Below are positions 40,870 to 49,640 of a stretch of 64,000 nt of DNA, in pieces; the first letter of the stretch is position 1, and each line of letters begins with the position of its first letter. Location of the stretch: positions 186,001-250,000 of the forward strand of contig JAOZHX010000022.1 of the NCBI GenBank assembly GCA_026014665.1. Direction: 5' to 3'. Made by a program: the position numbers and the translations under genes. The notes under the pieces are model-generated. The model worked only from the letters and a program-made list of their open reading frames with translations, did not search any database and was not told the origin of the DNA. Source of the stretch: Candidatus Bathyarchaeota archaeon. GTDB lineage: Archaea; Thermoproteota; Bathyarchaeia; Bathyarchaeales; Bathycorpusculaceae.

Positions 40870-42927
40870 TCAGGCAAATTTTGGCTTAATCAGTAGAATG
40901 TCTTCGATGTATGCGCGTAAGGGCTCGGCAATGCTCCACGCCTGAGCTATGCATCCTCTGGGCGCATTGGGCGGTTCACAATCGTAAATTTCACTTATCG
41001 TTCCCAACCCATCCTGATGAATTCCGACAGAGAAGAAGGGCAGAACAAGCTCCTTTAGCATTTCTTGGCGGGATTCGGCGCTATAATCGTTAACTTTTAG
41101 GTATGCGGTTACGTATGGCCCAAGCAACCAAGGCCAAATCGTTCCATTATGGTATGCGACGTCTCGACTGCGTCGGTCGCCCTGACATTTAGCTACAAAC
41201 TTAGGGTCATCCACCGACAGCGTGCGCAACCCAAAAGGTGTCAGTAACTCTTGCTTTACCGCTTTAACTACATCACGGCTTTTTTCTCCATTCAGCATAG
41301 TGTAATCCAGCGAAACAGCGAATACTTGATTTGGACGCACGGATGCATCGACGCCGTCTGGATCCAAAACATCGTAAAGACACCGTTTGGATGCATTCCA
41401 ATATTTCTCGTTGAAGGTACGCATGGTTTGGTCTGCCATAGCAGCATAATCCTTAGCCAAGTCTAATTCACCGAACTTGTTGGCGAGCAACACCATGGTT
41501 CTCAACGCATTATACCATAAAGCTTGAATCTCCACGGCTTTGCCTGCTCTTGGAGTAATCATTTCGCCATCCACGACCGCGTCCATCCAAGTGAGGCCCG
41601 GTCCATGCTTAAGCAAGCCATCGTCGTCTAGTCGGATGCCAAATTGGGTTCCTTTTCTATGGTTTTCCACTATCGCCTGCAACCTATCCCACAATTCAGC
41701 CCTAACAAACGCTAGGTCGCCCGTGTATTTTACGTATTGTAAAACAGCGTTAACGTACCAGAGCGTGCCGTCAACTGTGTTGTAAACCGGCAACCCAGTT
41801 TCGTCAGCGACAAAATTGGGAATCAAACCACCTTTGCAATATTGCACAAAGTTCTGCAGGACATCCTTAGCATCGGCAAAGTGACCGTTAACGAGCATCA
41901 GCCCAGGCAACGAAATAAAGGTGTCTCTGCCCCAGGTTTCAAACCAGAAATAGCCAGCTATCACGGCTTTTCGGCCTGCAGCACTTTTCACCATAAATGA
42001 ATCTGCAGACAACAAAACCCAATTCAACCAATCGCTCATGGGCACCCCTGGATGGTCGTGGTAAAATTTAGCTAACAAATCTTCAAGTCGTCCCTGTTCG
42101 GCAACATAGGCAGCATGGATTTCTCTTATTGTGCTGCCAACACCGTCTAATGTTTGCTTTGCCATCTCCTCCGCGTGGTTTACGGCACATGTTATTGCAA
42201 ACTCGTTTCTGCCTCCAGCTGGTACACGCACGTCAAAGAAGCCGGGTTGAAAGCAATCATCAACGTTGCTTTCTCCACGCAAGGTTTCCTCGCGGAAATA
42301 CAAACGGTCAACCCAATTCAAGCCTTCCCGAAATAAACCGTCAGTCGATCGGCAAACGACCGTGGCTTTAGGACTCTGGAACATGACTTGGAATTCTTTG
42401 CTGTAGCTCGCTTGTGTGAACTTGAATGGAAATCGAAATCGGTCAACAACTGTATGAAAGTGCCTGCAGGTCAAGAGGGGATAGAGCCTGACTTTAATGT
42501 CGAAGGGGTTTCTATTTTGGACACGGTAAACTACTGCTACAGCATTTTTGTTGTTTATCAAAAAAATAGTTTTGACCAAACGCACGTTGCCAGCTTCATA
42601 GACGTATGTTGGATGGGGATCCACTGAAAACTGCTCAATCAACCTGTAACCATCAGGATAGATACTATCGATAAACTCGTTGGATCCCAACCGAAAAACA
42701 CTACCGCCGACCAACAGGTCTTCATCCAGTTTCACAAGGCATACCGTGCGGTCTCCAGGCGGATTCAAAGCTGCCACGAGCAACCCATGATACTTCCGTG
42801 TGTTAATGCCCAGTACGGTTGAGGAGGCGTAACTTCCCAACCCGTTTGTTATTAGCCACTCTTTCGCCATAACCTCGTCAAAACGCGAAAGCGCTTCTTT
42901 GGGGTAGGCTATTGAGGGCAACTTCAT
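40870..42927 (-). CDS. Glycogen debranching enzyme (amylo-alpha-1,6-glucosidase)
   Basis: The 685-residue archaeal-type GDE has an N-terminal sandwich domain (EWLITNGLGSYASSTVLGIN, RKYHGLLVAAL) and a C-terminal (alpha/alpha)6 barrel with FETWGRDTFISLPGLML, GLTWMDAVVDGEMITPRAGK and RDVAYHNGTIWPWLLGPY, where the catalytic acids lie. It removes alpha-1,6 branches from glycogen or other alpha-glucans. It is the last gene of the operon tpiA-DUF89-GDE. Its start follows the DUF89 stop by one base. Confidence 0.94.
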   Translation of the reverse strand: MKLPSIAYPKEALSRFDEVMAKEWLITNGLGSYASSTVLGINTRKYHGLLVAALNPPGDRTVCLVKLDEDLLVGGSVFRLGSNEFIDSIYPDGYRLIEQFSVDPHPTYVYEAGNVRLVKTIFLINNKNAVAVVYRVQNRNPFDIKVRLYPLLTCRHFHTVVDRFRFPFKFTQASYSKEFQVMFQSPKATVVCRSTDGLFREGLNWVDRLYFREETLRGESNVDDCFQPGFFDVRVPAGGRNEFAITCAVNHAEEMAKQTLDGVGSTIREIHAAYVAEQGRLEDLLAKFYHDHPGVPMSDWLNWVLLSADSFMVKSAAGRKAVIAGYFWFETWGRDTFISLPGLMLVNGHFADAKDVLQNFVQYCKGGLIPNFVADETGLPVYNTVDGTLWYVNAVLQYVKYTGDLAFVRAELWDRLQAIVENHRKGTQFGIRLDDDGLLKHGPGLTWMDAVVDGEMITPRAGKAVEIQALWYNALRTMVLLANKFGELDLAKDYAAMADQTMRTFNEKYWNASKRCLYDVLDPDGVDASVRPNQVFAVSLDYTMLNGEKSRDVVKAVKQELLTPFGLRTLSVDDPKFVAKCQGDRRSRDVAYHNGTIWPWLLGPYVTAYLKVNDYSAESRQEMLKELVLPFFSVGIHQDGLGTISEIYDCEPPNAPRGCIAQAWSIAEPLRAYIEDILLIKPKFA

Positions 42928-42928
42928 G

Positions 42929-43810
42929 CTATGTCATCAACTTCGCGATGTTCTTATCCCTGGGAGCACAAAAATAGTTGGCTACGGGTACACATTTAGT
43001 GCGGAACATAAGCAGGTGCGGTTTGGTTGTCTTGTACTCGGTGAGGGTTTCGGCATACCCCATGCCCTTGGCAAAAACAAGCTCTGCAGCGTCATAGACT
43101 TTTAAGAAGTCGGCGGAAACTTCTTTTTTCTGCAAGCCCACTGCATCGCAGCCTGTGGTTATGACCTCGTCTGCAAGTTTGTCGATGTTGGAGATTTCAA
43201 CATCTTCCATTGTAGCATCGTTTATTACTGGTCCGCCCTTGACAGCAAAGGTGACTTTTAAGCCCATGTTTTTTAGTTGTTCGACCATCAGAGCGTCAAA
43301 AACTATCTCACCAGCGTTATCCGCCAAGTACAATACGTTGTTGGCTTTCTTGGCTAACCCATACGTTTGATCGATGTCATCTATGAAGAGGTCCTTGGAT
43401 GCTTGTCGAATGCAGCCGGCCAAATCTTTAAGCGTAAACCGATGACCTGGAATGTCGAACTCCATGATGTTACCCACGATAGCGCAAAGGCACGCTTTCT
43501 TGAAACGCTCCTGCTGATTTAGGGCAGACTGCACAAACTTTTTGGCTTGCGGCAACATCTTGAGCGCTTTTGCGTTGGCAAGTTTTTTACTGTACTTGTA
43601 AGGGTCGTTGTTGCCGGTTAATTGGCGAATTATGCGGTCTCTTTTTGTGCCCAACTCCGCAGCCACCGAGGTCGGTTTGAACTCACGGTTGAGTAACTTA
43701 ACAACTTCCGCCAAACACCTAAAGCGCAAAGCAGGGTTGGTCGTAGCTTGGTAAGTCTGCACTTGGGCTCTTGCAAGCAGACATGATTCACATTCTGGTT
43801 CAACTTTCAA
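42929..43810 (-). CDS. DUF89/ARMT1-like damage-control phosphatase
   Basis: The 293-residue protein begins with the Cys-containing MKVEPECESCLLARA and has the DUF89 signature segments VLYLADNAGEIVFDALMVEQL, VTFAVKGGPVINDATMEDV and LVFAKGMGYAETLTE, which carry the Asp, Asn and Lys ligands. DUF89 proteins are metal-dependent phosphatases acting on harmful sugar phosphates or phosphorylated metabolites. Its place between tpiA and GDE suggests clean-up of sugar phosphates of the same pathway. Confidence 0.88.
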   Translation of the reverse strand: MKVEPECESCLLARAQVQTYQATTNPALRFRCLAEVVKLLNREFKPTSVAAELGTKRDRIIRQLTGNNDPYKYSKKLANAKALKMLPQAKKFVQSALNQQERFKKACLCAIVGNIMEFDIPGHRFTLKDLAGCIRQASKDLFIDDIDQTYGLAKKANNVLYLADNAGEIVFDALMVEQLKNMGLKVTFAVKGGPVINDATMEDVEISNIDKLADEVITTGCDAVGLQKKEVSADFLKVYDAAELVFAKGMGYAETLTEYKTTKPHLLMFRTKCVPVANYFCAPRDKNIAKLMT

Positions 43811-43825
43811 GGCAGTTTCCCATGC

Positions 43826-44521
<696 letters not shown>

Positions 44522-44596
44522 TTATGGGTTATGCGTTTTATTAATAATTGTTTGCCTCAAAAAACAGAAGGACGGATAAACTAAGTCAGGTTGCCA

Positions 44597-46273
44597 TTAA
44601 GCTTTGACTTCTAATGCCCTCTGCCTAGCTGCCGCTTCCGTTAGCATTCCGATGAGTTGCCCGTTTTTAACCATGGCTGCACGTTTAAAGTCATGCTTTG
44701 CCATGTGTTCCATGGCGGTTATCATGGATTCGTTGCCCTGTAAAAGGATGAGCGGCGTGTAATCAAGGTCTTTTGCTTGCGTTTGGAGGGGGTTCTTTTG
44801 TTTTTCAACGATTTCTTTTAGGATATCCCGGTCGTTTATCACGCCGATAGGTTTTTGGTGGTCTGTGATTAAAACCGAAGTTACGTTGTTTTTAAGCATC
44901 TTTTCCACTAAATTGGCTATGGTTTCAGTTGTGGGAATCTCTACTGTGGGGAGCTTTGTGCCTGCTTGGCTACTGATCTCCGTGATGTCTACGCCTCGTT
45001 TCCAAATGTCGTTTAACATTTCGCTTACGCGTTCGATTTGGCTTGGGTCGGTTGAATAGAAAGTATCGGGAAGATAGAATGCGGTCTCTGTTCCCAAGTC
45101 GCTTAGCGGCGGCATCTTGAACATGAAGAGGTGCTTGTTATCGACCAGCATCATCGTTAAGTAGCTGATGGGCACGTGCTTAACTTCATAGTGGCTTGCT
45201 AGTTTCTGTGCTGGCTCAAGGTTATCAAGGTCGATAGATGCCATGATGCGGACTTTTAAGCCCTTCTTGAAATACTTGATTAGCGGGTCGTCTTCCGCAA
45301 GGCGGTTGATGCTTTGCGAAGAAGTAATGATTACGATGTCTTTTTTGGAGTTGTCAAGGATTTTTGTGACTTTGTTCCAGGCTTCTTCTTCACCTTTAAT
45401 GACGACGGTTTCCCCTAGGGATATGCCGCTTTTCAATTCTTCGATGCGTCTTGAAGCATCAACGCCGCTTTGCCACATCTGCACAAAGAAAGCTTTGAGG
45501 ACTGAAATGAACATTTTATCGTTTATCCACAACCCTTCGTCCTCCAAGTTTAGCACCGAGGCTTCGTTGCCGAACGGCGCATACAGGATTGCTTCTTCCT
45601 CGTCTTTGATTAAGAATCTAGGGAAAAACTTGGAACTCATGTTGACATGGCGTAGTTTATAATTTAGTTTTTCTTCGTTTATATTTCTGTCAATTCTTTC
45701 TACGACCTTTAGGTTTTCCATCGCTATGTCTGAGATGATTTGGAATTGCACTCCACGTTCTTGTGAAGGCACAACTCCCGCGTCAAAAATTCCTGCGATG
45801 TCTTCCTGTATCAAACCCAGAGCGGTAGTCAACACTATGACTTCGGATTTTGCTTCTTCAATCATGCTTAACATTTTTGAATGAATCTTTTTCTTGCCAG
45901 TTATTATCGAGAACTTTGCAACTGGGTACTCCGATTCTGGCGCACTGATAGATTGCCATGCGGTGAGGAGGTTTTGTTTTTGATCAGTAAGGTTTGAGAC
46001 CTCGTTTTTCTTGGCGTTTATGTAATTATCAACCAATGTTTCGAAAGGAACGATTGTAAAGCGTGTTGGTCTCTCAAGGGTGGCTTCTATGAATCCTTTT
46101 TCTTGAAGTTTTTTAAATGTTCGATAAGCTTGGACTCTTTCCATCTTCAACCGTTTTGCTACGAAACTAGTTGATTGCACGCCGCTCTTAGCGAGGAACA
46201 TGTAGACCTGAATTTCTCTTTTGGACAATCCTAAAATTTGGAGAAACCGCGTGATATCTTTCTCACTCATCAA
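44597..46273 (-). CDS. TrmB-family regulator with double sensor repeat and CBS pair
   Basis: The 558-residue protein starts with the TrmB winged helix (FLQILGLSKREIQVYMFLAK, AKRLKMERVQAYRTFKKLQE) and a short coiled coil (80-110). Two repeated alpha/beta domains follow (about 115-260 and 275-425, each with a SEVIVLTTA or KDIVIITSS strand), as in PLD-like TrmB sensor domains. The C-terminus (about 440-558) is a CBS pair with SVLITDHQKPIGVINDRDIL and AAMVKNGQLIGMLTEAA. TrmB factors bind sugars. The CBS pair suggests added adenine-nucleotide sensing. It lies next to the sugar operon but has its own promoter. Confidence 0.85.
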   Translation of the reverse strand: MMSEKDITRFLQILGLSKREIQVYMFLAKSGVQSTSFVAKRLKMERVQAYRTFKKLQEKGFIEATLERPTRFTIVPFETLVDNYINAKKNEVSNLTDQKQNLLTAWQSISAPESEYPVAKFSIITGKKKIHSKMLSMIEEAKSEVIVLTTALGLIQEDIAGIFDAGVVPSQERGVQFQIISDIAMENLKVVERIDRNINEEKLNYKLRHVNMSSKFFPRFLIKDEEEAILYAPFGNEASVLNLEDEGLWINDKMFISVLKAFFVQMWQSGVDASRRIEELKSGISLGETVVIKGEEEAWNKVTKILDNSKKDIVIITSSQSINRLAEDDPLIKYFKKGLKVRIMASIDLDNLEPAQKLASHYEVKHVPISYLTMMLVDNKHLFMFKMPPLSDLGTETAFYLPDTFYSTDPSQIERVSEMLNDIWKRGVDITEISSQAGTKLPTVEIPTTETIANLVEKMLKNNVTSVLITDHQKPIGVINDRDILKEIVEKQKNPLQTQAKDLDYTPLILLQGNESMITAMEHMAKHDFKRAAMVKNGQLIGMLTEAAARQRALEVKA

Positions 46274-46304
46274 GTAACCGCCATTTAGAATCCATATTAC
46301 AAGT

Positions 46305-46340
46305 ATAAACCTATGCCGTCGGCACTAATAAATTGTATCT
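46305..46340 (-). promoter_or_regulatory. Promoter and palindrome upstream of the TrmB-CBS gene
   Basis: The minus strand has the TATA-like AATTTATTAG (46328-46337), and between it and the gene the perfect palindrome TGCCG-T-CGGCA (46314-46324) lies where transcription should begin. An autoregulatory operator is a fair guess. It is not the TACT-N7-AGTA sequence bound by Thermococcus TrmB-like TGM factors. Confidence 0.4.
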
Positions 46341-46373
46341 TTTTTGACACAACAAAACACAATAAAAACGGTT

Positions 46374-47036
46374 CTAAATCAGCGTTTTCTGCTCGGTTCC
46401 GTGCTCAGCTTTGGCTCGTCTTGCAGGCTCCCAAGATTTTCTAACGCAGCTGGGGTAATCTCCGAGTTCATCCAGCAGCCGCTTAAGAAAAACCATGGTC
46501 TTATCATCGATTAAGTAGCCGCTACCAAAATCACCGTATTCCGCTCGGAGGTTGGCAATTTCACGGTCACGTTCCACCTTGGCGATTATGGAAGCAGCGG
46601 AAACCACGGGGTAGATTCGGTCGGCTTTGTGCCTAGCAACAATTCTAGCCTTTACTGAGAGGCACTCCCGAATGTGGCTTCCGAACCGATACGCAAGCAC
46701 ATCTGCCGCATCAACGTAAGCATGGTCAGGTTTGAGAGCCTCTATGACCTGTGCCATCGTTTGGGCTTCGAGGCGGTTGAGCCTGTGGAGTCTTCGGGCG
46801 CTATGAACCACTTTGTCTATTTGGCTGGGCGGCACTTTTATGATGTGGTGGCTTTGGGTTAGCTTTAAAATTTCTGGGTAGAGGGCTTCGCGTTTTTTGG
46901 CAGTAAGTAGTTTGGAATCCTTCACACCCAATTCAACCAGCAGTGGAAGAACCTCGGATTTTACGCAGATGCCAGCAACCACTAAGGGTCCGATTACGCA
47001 TCCTCGCCCTGCTTCATCTACTCCAGCCACTAACAC
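46374..47036 (-). CDS. rnhB: Ribonuclease HII
   Basis: The 220-residue enzyme cuts RNA of RNA-DNA hybrids and single ribonucleotides in DNA. The type 2 motif GVDEAGRGCVIGPLVVAG with DEGRG acidic residues is near the start. YVDAADV holds the third Asp, and YPVVSAASIIAKVERD is also typical. A basic C-terminus (RRAKAEHG) follows. It is separated from flpA by about 210 bases in which I see no gene. Confidence 0.95.
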   Translation of the reverse strand: MLVAGVDEAGRGCVIGPLVVAGICVKSEVLPLLVELGVKDSKLLTAKKREALYPEILKLTQSHHIIKVPPSQIDKVVHSARRLHRLNRLEAQTMAQVIEALKPDHAYVDAADVLAYRFGSHIRECLSVKARIVARHKADRIYPVVSAASIIAKVERDREIANLRAEYGDFGSGYLIDDKTMVFLKRLLDELGDYPSCVRKSWEPARRAKAEHGTEQKTLI

Positions 47037-47250
47037 TCGAGGCTCCGTCCTTTAGGGTCAAACTTGGGTTCTAAGCTATAATGCTTTTCCATACCTAAGA
47101 TAAAACTTCAAGCTTAACTCGTAGAGCAATTAAATTCCTTTCATAGACGTTGCAATGGAGAACCCATTTATTATGTTGCTAGCTGGTTAGGTTGGGTATC
47201 ATAAGCAAGAAAATGGTGTTACTCAAAGCTAGCGGTTTAGTCAAGAAAAC

Positions 47251-47949
47251 TCAATGCTTTTGTGCAACAATCATAGCATGGGCTTTATCGAAGGGGTCGA
47301 GCTCAACGATTTCTTTAACGTCAAAGCCTCGACTGCGAAGCACACGGGCTTCTTGTTGGTAAACAGCGCTCGGCGACATCGTCACGTCTATGCTTTGAGA
47401 TTTGCAAGCCAGCATAACCCACCCAGACGGCTTAAGGAAGGCATCGGCGTTGTCCGCCAATAGCTTGGCTTGCTCAGGCTGCGCTACATCACAATAGATT
47501 GTGTCAACTTTTCCTGTGATGAACATGGCATAGCGCTCGGGCATGCGGGCATCGTCTAGAATCGGGGAAATGTTGGTTCGATAAGCCGCCACGTTGTTGA
47601 CCAAATCTCTAATAGAACGCTGAGCAAACTCGACACAGTAAACGTGCCCTGACTCACCAACGATATCGGACACATGACTCGGTGTAGTTCCAGAGGCTGC
47701 ACCTAAATAGAGCACTTTAAAGGCGGGTTCAATGGGGACGTTTTGGACGCCTTTGATTATAGCACCTGCTAGTTTGCTGCGGAAAGCATCCCAAACCCGA
47801 TATTCAACACCTTTGAATTTGATTAAGCGCTCGCCATAAACACTTAATCCCGGAGTGAGGTTGCGTGTGGCTAATCTTTGTGCGCCATCCTCAAGCGTTA
47901 CCTGATAGATTTCTTTGAATTTTGGGTGAGGTTTAACCTTGACGGGCAC
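47251..47949 (-). CDS. flpA: Fibrillarin-like rRNA/tRNA 2'-O-methyltransferase
   Basis: The SAM-dependent catalytic subunit of C/D-box sRNPs. Motifs are FKEIYQVTLEDGAQRLATRN, VLYLGAASGTTPSHVSDIVG, VYCVEFAQRSIRDLV, DTIYCDVAQPEQ and LACKSQSIDVT. The frame opens at 48003, but GTG 47949 has GGAG eight bases in front and begins right before the first strand, giving 232 residues, the usual size. This start lies inside the basic tail of nop5 (17-base overlap). nop5 and flpA form one operon. Confidence 0.95.
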   Translation of the reverse strand: MPVKVKPHPKFKEIYQVTLEDGAQRLATRNLTPGLSVYGERLIKFKGVEYRVWDAFRSKLAGAIIKGVQNVPIEPAFKVLYLGAASGTTPSHVSDIVGESGHVYCVEFAQRSIRDLVNNVAAYRTNISPILDDARMPERYAMFITGKVDTIYCDVAQPEQAKLLADNADAFLKPSGWVMLACKSQSIDVTMSPSAVYQQEARVLRSRGFDVKEIVELDPFDKAHAMIVAQKH

Positions 47950-49273
47950 GCTTGTCTCTCCACTGCTTACGCCTGCGTTTACCGCCTCGGGGTGGTCTTT
48001 CATGCCTTGGTTTTTCTTGGAGTGCCCGACGTTCGCCTTCTTTTAACTGTTCCCGACGTTCGAACTTTTGCTTTTTGCCAACCACGGATTCTCGAGGTTT
48101 CAGTTTGCTCTCCTTGGGTGGCGGAGGCTCTTTGTATTTCTCCCTAATTTCCTCCACACGTTTGTTAATGTCATCTTTCAGTTTATCGCCAATGTAGTGC
48201 CCTCCAAAAGCATCCGCACGGGCGGCGATGGCGAGTTTCCCAGCTATTACACGCGCGATTTTTCCTCGCTGCCAACGTTTCGCATCGTGCAAGAGAGTAT
48301 GTTGGAAGATTAACCCGTGCTTGGGTGGGCGGGCGCCTGTTTTAAGCGAGCGGAACAACGCTTTTTCAGCACCTAAAACCTGAATCGTGCTGGCGGGTCG
48401 CATAGCCAAGTTCTGGAGGCTGCCAGCTAGAGCAATCATGCGTGCACCCAGCAAGGAACCTGCGACAGCGCGGACGTTTGGAGCCGTTTCTTCCATGGCC
48501 CTATCAACATAGTCTTCCATGCTCTTGCGTAACTCATAGAATTCAAGGATACCTTTGGCTAGGGCTTGAACCTGCTCCAAATCGGATTCTGCGATATCTG
48601 CACCCATCGAAGATTCCGCTGCTTTTACCACCAACTGAGCGCGTTCCTTGGGAATGTTCTCTTGCTCGAGTGCTTCAATGGTATAGTTTTCTTTTTCGCC
48701 AAGGTTTATGACGAGTCGAGTGTAGGTTTCATGCTTCTCAATTAAGCGGTCAAGCTCAGGGAAGTGGACGCCATACCATTCACGGATTCTTCCCATGAAG
48801 AGGTTGACGGTTTGGTCTAAGCTATCAAGTGTTTGGATGCCTTGAGCAACGATAAGGTCACGTTTACCCGTAGCACCTTTGATCCGCAACTTGGCAAGCT
48901 CCATACTGACGTTGCGGTTCCATAAGTTGAGTTCCTGCTCGTCAGCTACAAAGCCGCTTTCAAGAGCAACTTCAACCATGCGCGAATGCAAAATCGCGGT
49001 CTCGGCAGGTTTAGCCACTTCAACGCTGACTTTTAGTCTGCGCTGGGCTTCCTGTGCCAAGCTGACGTTTTCAAAAACAAACTCCTCATAACCTGCATTT
49101 TTGAGTAAATTGATAAGGGCTGAAATTTGGTCAGATAATTTGCCTGTTTCACTCTTAAGCAGGCTTTTGGCGGCTGTTTGAGCTTTCTTTGGAAACAGCG
49201 CCTTCTCTATTAGGCTGTTTTTTTCATCAAAGGCTGCAACTCCGAAGGGAAACTGGATTATGAATGCTTTCAT
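47933..49273 (-). CDS. nop5: Nop5 (Nop56/58) C/D-box sRNP core protein
   Basis: The 446-residue scaffold binds fibrillarin, L7Ae-bound sRNA and a second Nop5. The N-terminal fibrillarin-binding domain (1-120) precedes a coiled coil (RIREWYGVHFPELDRLIEKH). The Nop domain contains NVRAVAGSLLGARMIALAGSL, AMRPASTIQVLGAEKALFRSL and GLIFQHTLLHDAKRWQRGKIA. The last 60 residues are Lys/Arg-rich. It guides 2'-O-methylation of rRNA and tRNA. The gene lies directly upstream of flpA. Confidence 0.96.
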   Translation of the reverse strand: MKAFIIQFPFGVAAFDEKNSLIEKALFPKKAQTAAKSLLKSETGKLSDQISALINLLKNAGYEEFVFENVSLAQEAQRRLKVSVEVAKPAETAILHSRMVEVALESGFVADEQELNLWNRNVSMELAKLRIKGATGKRDLIVAQGIQTLDSLDQTVNLFMGRIREWYGVHFPELDRLIEKHETYTRLVINLGEKENYTIEALEQENIPKERAQLVVKAAESSMGADIAESDLEQVQALAKGILEFYELRKSMEDYVDRAMEETAPNVRAVAGSLLGARMIALAGSLQNLAMRPASTIQVLGAEKALFRSLKTGARPPKHGLIFQHTLLHDAKRWQRGKIARVIAGKLAIAARADAFGGHYIGDKLKDDINKRVEEIREKYKEPPPPKESKLKPRESVVGKKQKFERREQLKEGERRALQEKPRHERPPRGGKRRRKQWRDKRARQG

Positions 49274-49309
49274 GTGTTTGGCCCCGATAAACTAACTATT
49301 GTCAACACT

Positions 49310-49326
49310 CCAACTTAATAAATAGT
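49310..49326 (-). promoter_or_regulatory. Promoter of nop5-flpA
   Basis: On the minus strand CTATTTATTAAG (49313-49324) is a TATA element predicting a start near 49290, about 17 bases before the nop5 ATG. Confidence 0.45.
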
Positions 49327-49426
49327 TGTTGTTTGCTAAAGCTCTGTCTCTTATTGTTCATTTGGTTGTTTTCCTTAACGGCGACTTACTTTCCTTTTTC
49401 GACGTATAATTTTGGGTTTATTCAAC

Positions 49427-49535
49427 ATGCCTCCACATCCACACCCTGATGCCGCCAACATAGAACGATGTATGGCAGAAGACGCCAACATCACACCACA
49501 ACACAAATCGAAAAACAACGCAACCGCAAAAAGCA
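49427..49535 (+). repeat. 110-bp dispersed repeat, copy 1
   Basis: This 109-base stretch is nearly identical, in inverted orientation, to 61867-61976: one substitution (C for T at 49440) and one missing base. Both copies begin exactly at an ATG that opens MPPHPHPDAANIERCM (MPPHLHPDAANIERCM in copy 2), and similarity weakens beyond CGCAAAAAGCA, with shorter matches going on to about 49590. Upstream flanks are unrelated. Inside there is a direct duplication of GCCAACAT. In copy 1 the missing base changes the frame after ITPQ. The rest of 49274-49640 is AT-rich and without a clear gene. Confidence 0.7.
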
Positions 49536-49640
49536 GCCGCCGCCACAAACCATCATGTGGCAACCACAAAACCAACACACCCACACAAAGACAAAAAAAG
49601 AGACACAGTTGTTTGCTAACTCTGTATGCGCATGTTTTCG

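Noticed and set aside
49375-49584. Minus-strand frame reading MLASSAIHRSMLAASG, also present in copy 2
   Set aside because: It exists only because the opposite strand of the repeat is also open; no start signal or family resemblance.
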